Assembly (NCBI RefSeq): GCF_036323735.1
Contig: NC_086028.1
Span: 23,915,001 to 23,979,000 of the forward strand
DNA: 64,000 nt
Reading direction: 5' to 3'
From: Rattus norvegicus
Taxonomy: Eukaryota; Chordata; Mammalia; Rodentia; Muridae
The translations under genes and the position numbers were made by a program. Numbering within the stretch: the first letter of the stretch is position 1; each line of letters starts with the position of its first letter. Positions 12,288-21,652 of the stretch are shown piece by piece. Under the pieces are notes generated by a model. It saw nothing but the letters and a program-made list of their open reading frames with translations, was not told the DNA's origin and did no database searches.

Positions 12288-12418
12288 TAAGGAGGGGAGT
12301 GAACAACTTGTGAGAGTTACTGTTTTCTTGCTCCACCATCGGGGTACAGAAGATCAAACTCGGGTCTTCAGGCTTGATCACAGACACTTTGACCCACTGA
12401 GTCATCTCATCATCCCAA
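12288..12418 (-). mobile_element. B4-type SINE, antisense
   Basis: On the plus strand the order is gaacaacttgtgagagttac, ccaccatcggggtacagaag, atcaaactcgggtcttcagg and a terminal gacccactgagtcatctcat. This is the reverse complement of the B4 head 'gagatggctcagcgggtaaa .. cctgatgacctgagttcgat'. The Pol III B-box region is recognisable but mutated. Confidence 0.75.
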
Positions 12419-12499
12419 TCATCTAACCAGTTATCTTTTTCAATTCTACTAGATAGACATGGCCTCCAGTTAAGGCATGAGGCCACCACCCCATTTTCA

Positions 12500-13028
12500 A
12501 ATTTTTTGACTCACAGTTGTTCTTGTCTAATGAAAATTCAGAGTCAAAAATGGAGCAGAGTCTGAAGTGAAGGGCACCCAGTGACTGGCCAAACTTGGGG
12601 TCCATCCCACGCACAGAAACAAAACCCTGACACTATTACTGATGCCAAGCTGTGCTCGCAGGCTAGAGCCTAAGACGGCTGTCATTTGAGAAGTTCTACC
12701 TGTGGCTGACTGAGACAGATGCAGATATTTAAAGCCAATCATGGGACTGAGGTTGGAGAACCCTGTGGAAGAGTTAGAGGAAGAATTGAAAGCGTCCAAG
12801 GGGATTGACACATAGGATGAACAATAGTGTCAACTGATAGCCACTAACCAAAGAGCATACATGGGCTGGTCTGTAGTCTCTGGCACATATGTATCAGAGA
12901 GCTGCCTGGCCTGGCCTCAGCGGGGAGGAGGTGCCTAAACTTGTAGAAACTTGATGCCCTAGAGGAGGGGCATGCTGACAGAGGGGAGGAGGGGGTGGGT
13001 GAGGGAATGCCCTCTCAAAAGCAAAGGG
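12500..13028 (+). mobile_element. old L1 3' UTR, left part (split by younger L1)
   Basis: The sequence follows the old rodent L1 3' UTR in order: cacagttgttcttgtctaat, aaaaatggagcagagtctga, ccctgacactattactgatg, gactgagacagatgcagata, agagcatacatgggctggtc and a G-rich block before 13010. It is cut at 13028 by the L1_Rn insertion and resumes at 14366. No ORF2 sequence of this older copy is present, so it was 5'-truncated within the 3' UTR. Confidence 0.8.
13017..13028. repeat. target-site duplication of L1_Rn, left copy
   Basis: The 12-bp aaaagcaaaggg is repeated exactly at 14354-14365, right after the poly(A) tail. The first four A's may partly belong to the tail, so the secure duplication is gcaaaggg (8 bp). 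On the bottom strand the junction reads CTTTT/GAG, close to the L1 endonuclease preference. Confidence 0.85.
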
Positions 13029-14357
13029 TTCAGAGCTAAACAAAGAATTCACAGCTGAGGAATGCCGAATGGCTGAGAAACACCTAAAGAAATGTTCAAC
13101 ATCTTTAGTCATAAGGGAAATGCAAATCAAAACAACCCTGAGATTTCACCTCACACCAGTGAGAATGGCTAAGATCAAAAACTCAGGCGACAGCAGATGC
13201 TGGCGAGGATGTGGAGAAAGAGGAACACTCCTCCATTGTTGGTGGGATTGCAGACTGGTACAACCATTCTGGAAATCAGACTGGAGGTTCCTCAGAAAAT
13301 TGGACATTGAACTGCCTGAGGACCCAGCTATACCTCTCTTGGGCATATACCCAAAAGATGCCTCAACATATAAAAGAGACACGTGCTCCACTATGTTCAT
13401 TGCAGCCTTATTTATAATAGCCAGAAAATGGAAAGAACCCAGATGCCCTTCAACAGAGGAATGGATACAGAAAATGTGGTACATCTACACAATGGAATAT
13501 TACTCAGCTATCAAAAACAACGAGTTTATGAAATTCGTAGGCAAATGGTTGGAACTGGAAAATATCATCCTGAGTGAGCTAACCCAATCACAGAAAGACA
13601 TACATGGTATGCACTCATTGATAAGTGGCTATTAGCCCAAATGCTTGAATTACCCTAGATCCCTAGAACAAACGAAACTCAAGACGGTTGATCAAAAGAT
13701 GAATGCTTCACTCCTTCTTTAAATGAGGAAAAAGAATACCCTCGGCAGGGAAGGGAGAGGCAAAGATTAAAACAGAGACTGAAGGAACACCCATTCAGAG
13801 CCTGCCCCACATGTGGCCCATACATATAGAGCCACCCAATTAGACAAGATAGATGAAGCAAAGAAGTGCAGACCGACAGGAGCCGGATGTAGATCGCTCC
13901 TGAGAGACACAGCCAGAATACAGCAAGTACAGAGGCGAATGCCAGCAGCAAACCACTGAACTGAGAATAGGTCCCCTGTTGAAGGAATCAGAGAAAGAAC
14001 TGGAAGAGCTTGAAGGGGCTCGAGACCCCAAAAGTACAACAATGCCAAGCAACCAGAGCTTCCAGGGACTAAGCCACTACCTAAAGACTATACATGGACT
14101 GACCCTGGACTCTGACCCCATAGGTAGCAATGAATATCCTAGTAAGAGCACCAGTGGAAGGGGAAGCCCTGGGTCCTGCTAAGACTGAACCCCCAGTGAA
14201 CTAGACTATGGGGGGAGGGCGGCAATGGGGGGAGGGTTGGGAGGGGAACACCCATAAGGAAGGGGAGGGGGGAGGGGGATGTTTGCCCGGATACCGGGAA
14301 AGGGAATAACACTTGAAATGTATATAAGAAATACTCAAGTTAATAAAAAAAAAAAAA
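13029..14357 (+). mobile_element. L1_Rn, 5'-truncated, with poly(A) tail and target duplication
   Basis: This 1.33-kb copy begins inside ORF2 (encoding ELNKEFTAEE..). It runs through the ORF2 stop at 13635 and contains the full rat 3' UTR with its G-rich polypurine tract (14208-14280). It ends with the L1_Rn terminus (tatataagaaatactcaagt, then AATAAA) and a tail of 13 A's. The open ORF2 frame and the exact target duplication mark it as young. It lacks the 5' UTR, ORF1 and the endonuclease and reverse transcriptase domains, so it cannot move itself. Confidence 0.95.
13030..13635 (+). pseudogene. L1 ORF2 C-terminal remnant, frame still open
   Basis: About 200 codons of the L1 ORF2 C-terminal domain are uninterrupted from the truncation point to the natural stop. 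The Cys/His cluster (CWRGCGERGTLLHCWWDC) that marks the ORF2 C-terminus is intact, as are the downstream phrases LLGIYPKD, FIAALFIIARKW and MWYIYTMEYYSAIKNNE. The first Met is at 13069, but this is an internal residue of ORF2, not a real start. Endonuclease and reverse transcriptase domains are missing because of 5' truncation, so it is a dead fragment rather than a gene. No promoter is seen. Confidence 0.9.
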
Positions 14358-14365
14358 GCAAAGGG

Positions 14366-14429
14366 AACAGGGATGGTATGAAGAACTCAGGAAGGAGGGA
14401 CCAGGAAAGGTGGCAACATAGTAATAATG

Positions 14430-14465
<36 letters not shown>

Positions 14466-14466
14466 T
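14366..14466 (+). mobile_element. old L1 3' UTR, right part, with (TAA)n tail
   Basis: Directly after the second target duplication the older 3' UTR continues (ggatggtatgaag .. ggaaggagggaccagg .. ggcaacata) and ends in a (TAA)n tract that replaced its A-rich tail. Removing 13029-14365 rejoins the two halves in the normal order. Confidence 0.75.
14421..14466. repeat. (TAA)n microsatellite
   Basis: About 15 TAA units form the tail of the older L1. It is a typical case of a microsatellite seeded by a retroelement tail. Confidence 0.95.
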
Positions 14467-15445
14467 AATTTTTAAAGATCATTTAATTTTTCTATGGATT
14501 TCATAAATATGCTTGTGTTATGTGTTTTGTGGTTCAGCTGTGGAACCACAGTCTCTTTTTTCTCCTTCTCATCATGTCAAATCACCATTATACACCAAGC
14601 TAAAAGGATGAAGCAATCTGCAGTGGGCTAGGAATGGGGAATGGGTGTATGCTGCAGGGAGAGATGTTAATGAAACATCTTTCTTAGATAATCTTAGCTT
14701 GTGCACATATAATTGTTGAGTGATTCAACAAGAGCTTGTATGCATATGCTTTTTTCAGGGTAGACAAGTGCTATAAACCTTAAAAGATGAGAAGGTTTTC
14801 AGGGTGAATGAAATCATTGGCTGGACTTTACAATACTGTGAATGCCTCAGTTGTAGGGAGAGGAATTCCAGGAATCCCAGGTACTCCCTGGGCAGGTTCT
14901 TATCTGAAAAGCAGAAGTTAAATTTGTGGGTTTGTGAAGGACAATGTGACATTCTTCAGGAAGGAGACTGGGGGTTGAGTTCTCCTGATCAGGCAGAGAA
15001 GAAGCAGCCCCACTAAGGAAAGGAAGTCTTCCAAGCTCAGAGCATCTATCCAGACATGGTAGATTACCACTTTCTCAGTGAGACACAACAAAGCTTTTTC
15101 ATCATATAATTTCATTTGGTTGCTAGTAAACTTTAGCTTCTATTGTGGCTATTAAATCCATATTTTCCTGCTTGTAGGAAAATAGTTTAGTTTCTCACTT
15201 TCTTGATTGTTATAATTGCCAATTATAATTATTGAAATGTATGTAGGAATATATGGTAAGACTACAGTTGGTTACAACTTACTTGATACAGATCAAAGAA
15301 AATATTTGCTTCACAGCATTGCAGTATGTTGTGTAACCAAGCTGCAATATTGTTTAGTGACTGTATGACGCTTTACTTTACTTTACTTGTCATAGGACTT
15401 CTGAACTTCTGGATAGGCTGATACATTTGTTATGTATCTTGCCTT
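14467..15445. other. unannotated sequence
   Basis: No gene or repeat is recognised. This is the spacer of the tail-to-tail L1_Rn pair. Short frames on both strands at 14755-15115 look like chance. Confidence 0.5.
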
Positions 15446-15598
15446 TGAAGGACCCAGTGAGCTCTACTTCCCGGAGGTCCCACTCACAAAAACACAGAGA
15501 TGGAGAGCAATGCAATCAAGCAAGAGGTTTAATGATCCAGCGCAGTGGGGTTGCCCTGTAATTGGGACAGAGGCAACCCCTAGTAGAAAAAGCACACA
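15446..15598 (-). mobile_element. LTR-like element, R/U5-side part, antisense
   Basis: Read on the minus strand, this shows an ATTAAA polyadenylation-type signal (15528-15533) followed by about 80 bp that end ..GGTCCTTCA, a plausible U5 end. The L1_Rn inserted at 15599 separates it from its U3 part at 16162-16431. Joined in order, the TATA-like box of the other part sits about 70 bp upstream of ATTAAA, as expected for an LTR. Family not assigned; a rodent class II (ERVK) LTR is most likely. Confidence 0.55.
15589..15598. repeat. target-site duplication of antisense L1_Rn, left copy
   Basis: The 10-bp aaagcacaca is repeated exactly at 16152-16161 on the other side of the L1. Confidence 0.9.
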
Positions 15599-16151
15599 TT
15601 TTTTTAATCTTTATTAAATTGAGTATTTCTTATTTACAATTCGATTGTTATTCCCCTTCCAGGTTTCCGGGCCAGCATCCCCTAACCCGTCCCCCTCCCC
15701 TTCTATATGGGCTTCCCTTGCCATCCTCCCCCCATTACCACCCTTCCCACGACAATCACCTTCACTGGAGGTTCAGTCTTGGCAGGACCAAGAGCTTCCC
15801 CTTCCACTGGTGCTCTTACTAGGCTATTCATTGCTACCTATGCGGTTGGAGCCCAGGGTCAGTCCATGTATACTCTTTGGGTAGTGGCTTAGTCCCTGGA
15901 AGCTCTGGTTGGTTGGCATTGTTGTTCATATGGGATCTCGAGCCCCTTCAAGTTCTTCCAGTCCTTTCCCTGATTCCTTCAAAGGGGGTCCCGTTCTCAG
16001 TTCAGTGGATTGCTGCTGGCATTCGCCTATGTATTTGCTGTATTCTGGGTGTGTCTCTCAGGAGGGATCTATATCCAGTTCCTGTCGACCTGCACTTCTT
16101 TGCTTCATCCATCTTATCTAGTTTGGTGGCTGTATATGTATGGGGCACATG
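15599..16151 (-). mobile_element. L1_Rn 3' end, antisense, 5'-truncated
   Basis: On the plus strand it begins with a poly(T) run and the complement of AATAAAG. It then passes through the complement of the rat L1 3' UTR, including the pyrimidine-rich complement of the polypurine tract (15680-15760) and 'gagccccttcaagttcttcc'. It stops at about 16150 within the 3' UTR. The exact 10-bp target duplication confirms a complete insertion event. It contains no ORF2 sequence. Confidence 0.95.
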
Positions 16152-16161
16152 AAAGCACACA

Positions 16162-16431
16162 ATTTTTATCCACTTGTGGAGGACAGCTTTTGGCAACAGC
16201 AAGAGTTGGTCCTTGAGACACACATTGACCCTTGCATTCCTCAATGGAGTGATACCTTTGTAACTCATATGGGGGACTGATAAGGGCCCTGCCCTCTTTG
16301 CTGTTAATTCATTTCCTGGAACAGGGTGTTATTCTAAATTCTTTGGAAACTCTCTGTTTCTGATAACGGAAAGTCCCAGCCACCTGGTGTTTTCGTTAAG
16401 GAGGCCGTGGTCATTATGTTTGAATCTTACA
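16162..16431 (-). mobile_element. LTR-like element, U3-side part, antisense
   Basis: This directly follows the right target duplication. On the minus strand it ends with a TATA-like ataaaaa (16163-16169) just before the L1 insertion point, so the L1 landed in the core promoter or R region of the LTR. The outer limit is uncertain: the sequence TGTAAG..., reading from 16431 on the minus strand, is a possible LTR start, but no target duplication with the 15446 end is visible. Confidence 0.5.
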
Positions 16432-17339
16432 TTATCACTCTCTTGTATTATGCTTCAATCTCAGTCACATGGTTGTTCAAGAAAGAAAGGTATGGTTATA
16501 CACATAAGAAAATATTTCTGAATATATAATGTATAAACATATATATATATTGTTTCAGAAAGAAGCCCTCATAATCAACCTTTCAAAGCACCGGTTTTGT
16601 AATAATGAAGCACAATGCACCAGATGCCTCCTGTTATCCTAGAAGAAGGCAATCCATTGGGCTAAGCAGACTGTGCTTGCCCTAAATCCTATGTCCACAT
16701 TTCAGAAAAGAGGAAATGGAAAATGTTGTTTCTGATTCATAAATGTGCAAGTTTTATAGTTCTTATTCTATAATTCTTTAAAGAATCTATGGAAAATAAT
16801 AGTGAACAATCAAAAGGCATTCTGCTCAGTAAAACATCCTTAAAAAGCAATATCATGGTCAATATCTGTGTGGTTGCCATTATCTTAAAGGTATGAAAAA
16901 ACCTTTAATAATTTAATAAACTGATTGTCTTTTTCTGTGTATATTATAAGCTGACTAACCAGTTTATGAAGAATATAAAAGGGCAAGGCACAACTTCTTT
17001 TTATAGAAAGCATATCAAAGCTAAACATTTAATATTTTAGTATTTTTATGTCATCTAACCATAAATCTATGACTTGGATATAAACATACTTAAAAAACAT
17101 AATATATAATATTTATTAAGAAACATGTAAGAATATATCAACTTTTGCAAATTATTCCTTTTAAAGTAAAACAATGTATTGACTCCATGTTACATTATCA
17201 AATAAATAATGCAGTATTAATTAATATACAAATTATATTATCAAACTACTAATTTTATTTTTCATTTTGTCCATGTGTTTGTGTATTGATGTTTCATTCT
17301 TTATAGTTGTAATCTACCTGACAGATGCTAGACACAAAA
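16432..17339. other. unannotated, strongly AT-rich sequence
   Basis: No gene or repeat is recognised. Short (TA)n runs occur near 16540. Confidence 0.55.
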
Positions 17340-17397
17340 TAGATTTCTGAAAGAACAGTAAACACCATTAAACATTGAGTCATCTCTCCAGTCCCAT
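17340..17397 (-). mobile_element. B2/B3-type SINE head fragment, antisense
   Basis: The plus strand reads aaacattgagtcatctctcc then agtccc, the complement of the SINE head 'gggctggagagatggctcag', preceded by a diverged 'agtgctcttaa' region. Only the 5' end of the SINE is left. Confidence 0.65.
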
Positions 17398-17849
17398 GAA
17401 AGCTATTCTTATACAACTAGAAAATGTATTCTTATAATATATATATATAAACTCATTTACAGATTGATATTTAATTTTTCCAAGTATAATGTTTTTATTA
17501 ATTATTTTGGTATTTCATACAATGCACCTTGTTCATACTTGCTTCTCATTTTTCCCAGGTTCACCATCCTAGCTTACAGGAAACAAAAATGTCTGCTTTT
17601 GTGTTGCCTACATATTCATTGGAACATGGTAATTTCCAGTGGCCAGCCCCTTAAGAAAAAATTGATTCCCCCATTCCCACTCCCAGACAGCATCAACTGT
17701 GACAAGTTACAATTTAGCATCTGAATCAAAATTTTTAGGAATCCTCTTCAATGGCTTCATTCCTGAACTATTTCCTTTTGGGGGGTGCATATGGAGTGAG
17801 AGATATGTTGGCTTAGAAGTCTTCAATGTCTCTCATTCTCAATTATAAG
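17398..17849. other. unannotated sequence
   Basis: A short (TA)n run lies at about 17438-17452. Nothing else is recognised. Confidence 0.5.
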
Positions 17850-18980
17850 TCTTCAATCATCAAGCCCACTGCAGAAGATTCTCTGGTCAGTGGAAGTGGT
17901 AATACAGACCACAGATGTCACTGCACATCAACACAGCCTCAGACAGCGGAATGGATTCACTGACATTAATATGGTTTCTGGCAGCAGCAGGGACCATGGA
18001 AGTATTCAACTATACTTAACCCAGGAAGTGAACCATTCTTCATCTCTGGTATCTTACTGCTGCTCAAGATGAGGGTAGTCATTCTGTTGGGCATTATGTC
18101 TGGGGCCAGGACCTATGCAGGCTTCAAGGTGCTATACACCACCCTGCCCTCATTGCCTCCTGCCTGCCAGTACCCTTGGCATGACCATCAACGTTTCAGC
18201 CTTGGTCATAACCGAGGGCCCTTGCACTCCTCCTTCTAACGGGGTGAGATGCATAAGCAGCAGGAGTAGCAGTGACTTCATGCCAAGAGCCACGCCTATA
18301 GGCCTAGTGGCAGTAGACCCTACCACTGTAGTCCAAGCCTCCCTACACCCTGAGGACTGTCTCTACTTGGTTACAATATGCTCTTTTGTCTGTGAGGCCA
18401 TGTTCCACCATCTCCAATTCTACCACTAGCGCTGCTCCATTATGCCATTTTCAAATTTTAGAAATTTAAGATTTACCTTCATGTCTGCCACTATAACAGA
18501 TTATGAATAGTGTCAGGGGATGGCTTTCACAGAGATTTGACCTTAAACTGGGTGGCTATTCCTTCAATCTCTATTCCATCTGTATGCTTCCACTTTATGT
18601 AGCCAGGACACATTTTGGCTTGAAGGTTTGTGGGTAGGTTGACGCGTCCCTCGCTTCACTGGAAACTGCCTGGAGACAGGAGATGGCCACTTCAGTCTCT
18701 ATATCCCCCGTAGGTAAGAATCTCAGCAAGAGGCATCCTATAGACTACTCATAGCTTCCCCTGTCCCAGGCCTTCATCTAGTCCTAGAGATGAGCCCCAC
18801 ATATTTCAATTTGCACTCCCAGGCCCCTCCCATTCCTCCACATTCGATACCCGATAATCATTCCAATTCTTCCCCTCCTCACCTCTGCCAGCCAGCTTCC
18901 TCTCCTCCCTACACCTCATATTTTGTTTCCTTTCTTAGAGAGATTCACAAATCCTTCTGTGTGCCCTCCTTATGACCCAG
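17850..18980 (+). mobile_element. probable Lx-type L1 3' region, upstream part
   Basis: The GC-richer sequence contains loosely repeated short blocks of the type 'cagaccacagatgtcactg', 'catcaacacagcctc' and 'ctggcagcagcagggaccat'. These resemble a repetitive segment often found upstream of old rodent L1 3' ends. It runs up to a recognisable L1 3' UTR at 18981. I infer a single old insertion of about 1.7 kb, but the assignment of this upstream part rests on pattern memory only. Confidence 0.45.
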
Positions 18981-19515
18981 ATTCTTAGGAATCTAGTATG
19001 ACTGTCTCCTATGGAGAGGGTTCATCCATCAGCAGACAGAAAGTGATGCAGAGATCTACAGGCAGAGCCCAGGCATCTTGTAAAACAGTCAAGGATAGAA
19101 TTGAGGGAACCTGAGGGGTCAAGAACACCACAAGAAGGCCTACAGAGTTGAGTATCCTGGGCCAATGGGACTTGGAGAGACTTAATCTCCAATCTGGACC
19201 TAGGAACTCTACACATGTACAGCTTGGTATTCTAGTCATGTTGGTCCCCTAATAACCAGAACTGGAGCTGTCTCAGCCTCTGTTATGATTGGATCCCCTG
19301 CCCCTACTTGGACTGCCTAGTTGGTCCTTAGTGGGAGAAGATGGGCCCAGTATTTCTGGGGATAGATGTCACAGAGTGAGGCAGTACCCAAGGCAAGCAT
19401 CCCCTTCGCTGAGGACAACGATAGAGGGTAAGGAGAGAGGTTTGTTAGGGCAGGACTAGAACGTACAGCTGGGATCAGTTTGTCCAGTGAATAAAAACAG
19501 TACAAATTATTGGAA
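18981..19515 (+). mobile_element. Lx-type L1 3' UTR
   Basis: Phrases appear in L1 order: tggagagggttcatccatca, gcagacagaaagtgatgcag, gaattgagggaacctgaggg then gtcaagaacaccacaagaag, ctcagcctctgttatgattg, ttagtgggagaagatgggcc and a purine-rich end followed by AATAAA at about 19490. It is well diverged from the young L1_Rn copies. Confidence 0.75.
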
Positions 19516-20214
19516 AAATACTTTTATTTTATTTCTCAAGAAAATCTAATGAATTATTTTTATTTTTAAATGAAAGAACTTACTGGTATTATCTCATTTT
19601 CAGGGTTTTTTTTAAAGAAATCTATTTTACTTCACCTTATTCTATCTCTTGTTGTGACATTCAAATTATTTTTATTACATAATGCTTGAGTCATCCTTTA
19701 CTAAGCATGCCTTTGTTCTAGGCAAAGTATGTCTTTGCTCTACTTAACAGCAATACCCAGTTTTATGTTCATTTTAAGATTTTTCAGTTCTTTCTCCGTT
19801 CAACAAACATCTACTGAGTGTCTTCAGTGTTCTGTACATAGTAGAAGACCTAAAGAATATCTTCCAGAGCCCTGATCCTGTAGGTGGATGTGAATTAAAC
19901 CAATGTAGAATATAGAATGTAACATGGCAAAAAGACTACGAACAAAGGAAAAAGGGCTAAGGGGTTTTGAACGAGAGGGTGAAAGATTAAACATCTGAGC
20001 AGGTATCCATCTTATGAGAGCCATCAGTGAAGTGGGGTAATGATGTATTACATAACTGGAGCAAGGAGATTCTGAGTCTTGAAAACAATAAGTGATCTAA
20101 ATCAGGTGATCATTGGAGGGGTTGCATAGGATGACAATGTACCTTAACTGATGTGGATTGGTGATGGTGAAAATTGGGGTCTAAAGGCCACTCTTAGAGT
20201 TCTAGTTGGCATGA
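19516..20214. other. unannotated sequence with a possible L2/MIR-age fragment
   Basis: At 19798-19845 the phrase gttcaacaaacatctactga followed by gtgtcttcagtgttctgtac resembles the ancient mammalian 'ttcaacaaatatttattgag..tgccaggcactg' repeat (L2-class, weak). Otherwise nothing is recognised. Confidence 0.4.
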
Positions 20215-20400
20215 TCCTGGCTTTGTGGGCATGGCAGTTACTGTAACCTCTCTGTGCCTCAGCTTCCCCCACTGTAGTACTTTCTCTCTTTTCCTTTGGA
20301 AGTGAAGAGTCAACTGTACAATGGACTAAGAAGCAGTCATAATAAGTGACATATAGTGAGTGCTGGAAGAATGTAAGCTAGGTTCTTATATTATCATTAG
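20215..20400 (+). mobile_element. MIR (ancient tRNA-derived SINE)
   Basis: The core phrase ctgtaacctctctgtgcctc followed by agcttccccactgta is the MIR core-SINE signature ('ttaacctctctgtgcctcagtttcc'). It is followed by a diverged right part ending in 'agtgagtgctggaaga'. This predates the rodent-specific repeats. Confidence 0.7.
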
Positions 20401-21590
20401 GTTTTCAATGATGCAATAAAGATCGTTTCCTGACATAAATGAGCAATGTAATCTATGTTGTCACCTTGTACACAGGACTTATGATAGATGTGTATACTCT
20501 ACTGCACCTGTTTCCGCAGAAGGAAAGGCTCTGCTTTGGGGTGAGAGTGTTCCATACTCTAATTGCTTTCCATCAAAAGAATACTAAATTGAGAATGATT
20601 AAATTAAGTCAACTGGAGAAAGCCTATTACTAATGTAAATCATTATAAAAGCTTCACTAGGCAAAGAAGTAAAAACTAGAGAGTATAATGTAGTGTCTTT
20701 GGATAGTCTTCTAGTAGACAATTAAATTGCTAAAAGTGAGACAGTACCGTTAATAATTGCACATTTCATTTAATATATAATTATTCATTGTGGTCTTGAT
20801 AGCTTTCTTAAGCTTAGCAATGGAAGTGACCCTTTTTTTTCTGACTGTACTTATTCCTCGTGTGTCTAAACTGTCTCCATTTATCTTCCTTCACCTTATA
20901 GCTAGTATATAGAAAATGGAATAGTCCTTTGTCTCCTTAAGACTTGTGTGTCAAATAAAAACATTCATTCTTCCACAGAAGGACAAGAAACACTTGTCTC
21001 CCTGGAGATAATAAATGTGCTGACTTATTTCATGTCTAGTATCCCAGGAGGAAGTGATATTTCTGGACAGAAAATGCTTACAACTATAAGGAATTGCAGA
21101 AGATTATTCTGGTTCTAAAGCAATCGAATTCACTACTCAAAATATGTCACAAATTAAGAAAAAATTAAAAGAATTCATTAGCAAAATGTTTCATGCCACT
21201 ACCCAATAATTATCCTTTGACTATTTGGCAACACACAATTAAATTCTTTGCTTGTGGAGCTTCTTTCAGTTATACAGAACATTCTTGGTCACTACATTTT
21301 GGGACTAAAATAATTTATAACATTTGATGTACTGAGAATAGTGTCATGCCTGAGATGGTTTTTATAAATTGTTTAGTTTAGTTCTCCCTATAGTTTCTAG
21401 GTTTTCTATTAGACCATAATTTACAGATCAGAAACTGTGAAGAAGAAAAAAGCAGGTAATTTGTCCATGTTTTCAAAAACACTGGGTTACAAATCTAACT
21501 ATGAAACTTCTTAAGTAAATGATGAGCCTATCTTTATCACCATTTTTCATTCAGGTGAGTAGAAAAAGAGGGATCAGACTTCATTGATAA
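20401..21590. other. unannotated sequence with a possible second MIR
   Basis: At about 21400-21510 the phrases 'ataatttacagatcagaaac', 'gcaggtaatttgtcca' and 'actgggttacaaatctaact' follow the order of an antisense MIR ('attttacagatgaggaaact .. aagtaacttgcccaa'). This is likely but much decayed. Nothing else is recognised. Confidence 0.45.

Positions 21591-21652
<62 letters not shown>
21591..21652. repeat. (CTA)n then (ATA)n compound microsatellite
   Basis: About 10 ACT/CTA units switch sharply at about 21620 to about 10 ATA/AAT units. The switch is a single-base change (C to A) in the repeat unit. Confidence 0.95.

Noticed and set aside
13069..13635. 188-codon frame with a Cys/His cluster that could be called a zinc-finger gene
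   Set aside because: It is the C-terminal end of L1 ORF2 in a 5'-truncated L1_Rn copy; the Met is internal.
18115..18429. 104-codon plus frame with Cys and Pro
   Set aside because: It lies in sequence that reads as an old L1 3' region and has no recognisable domain.
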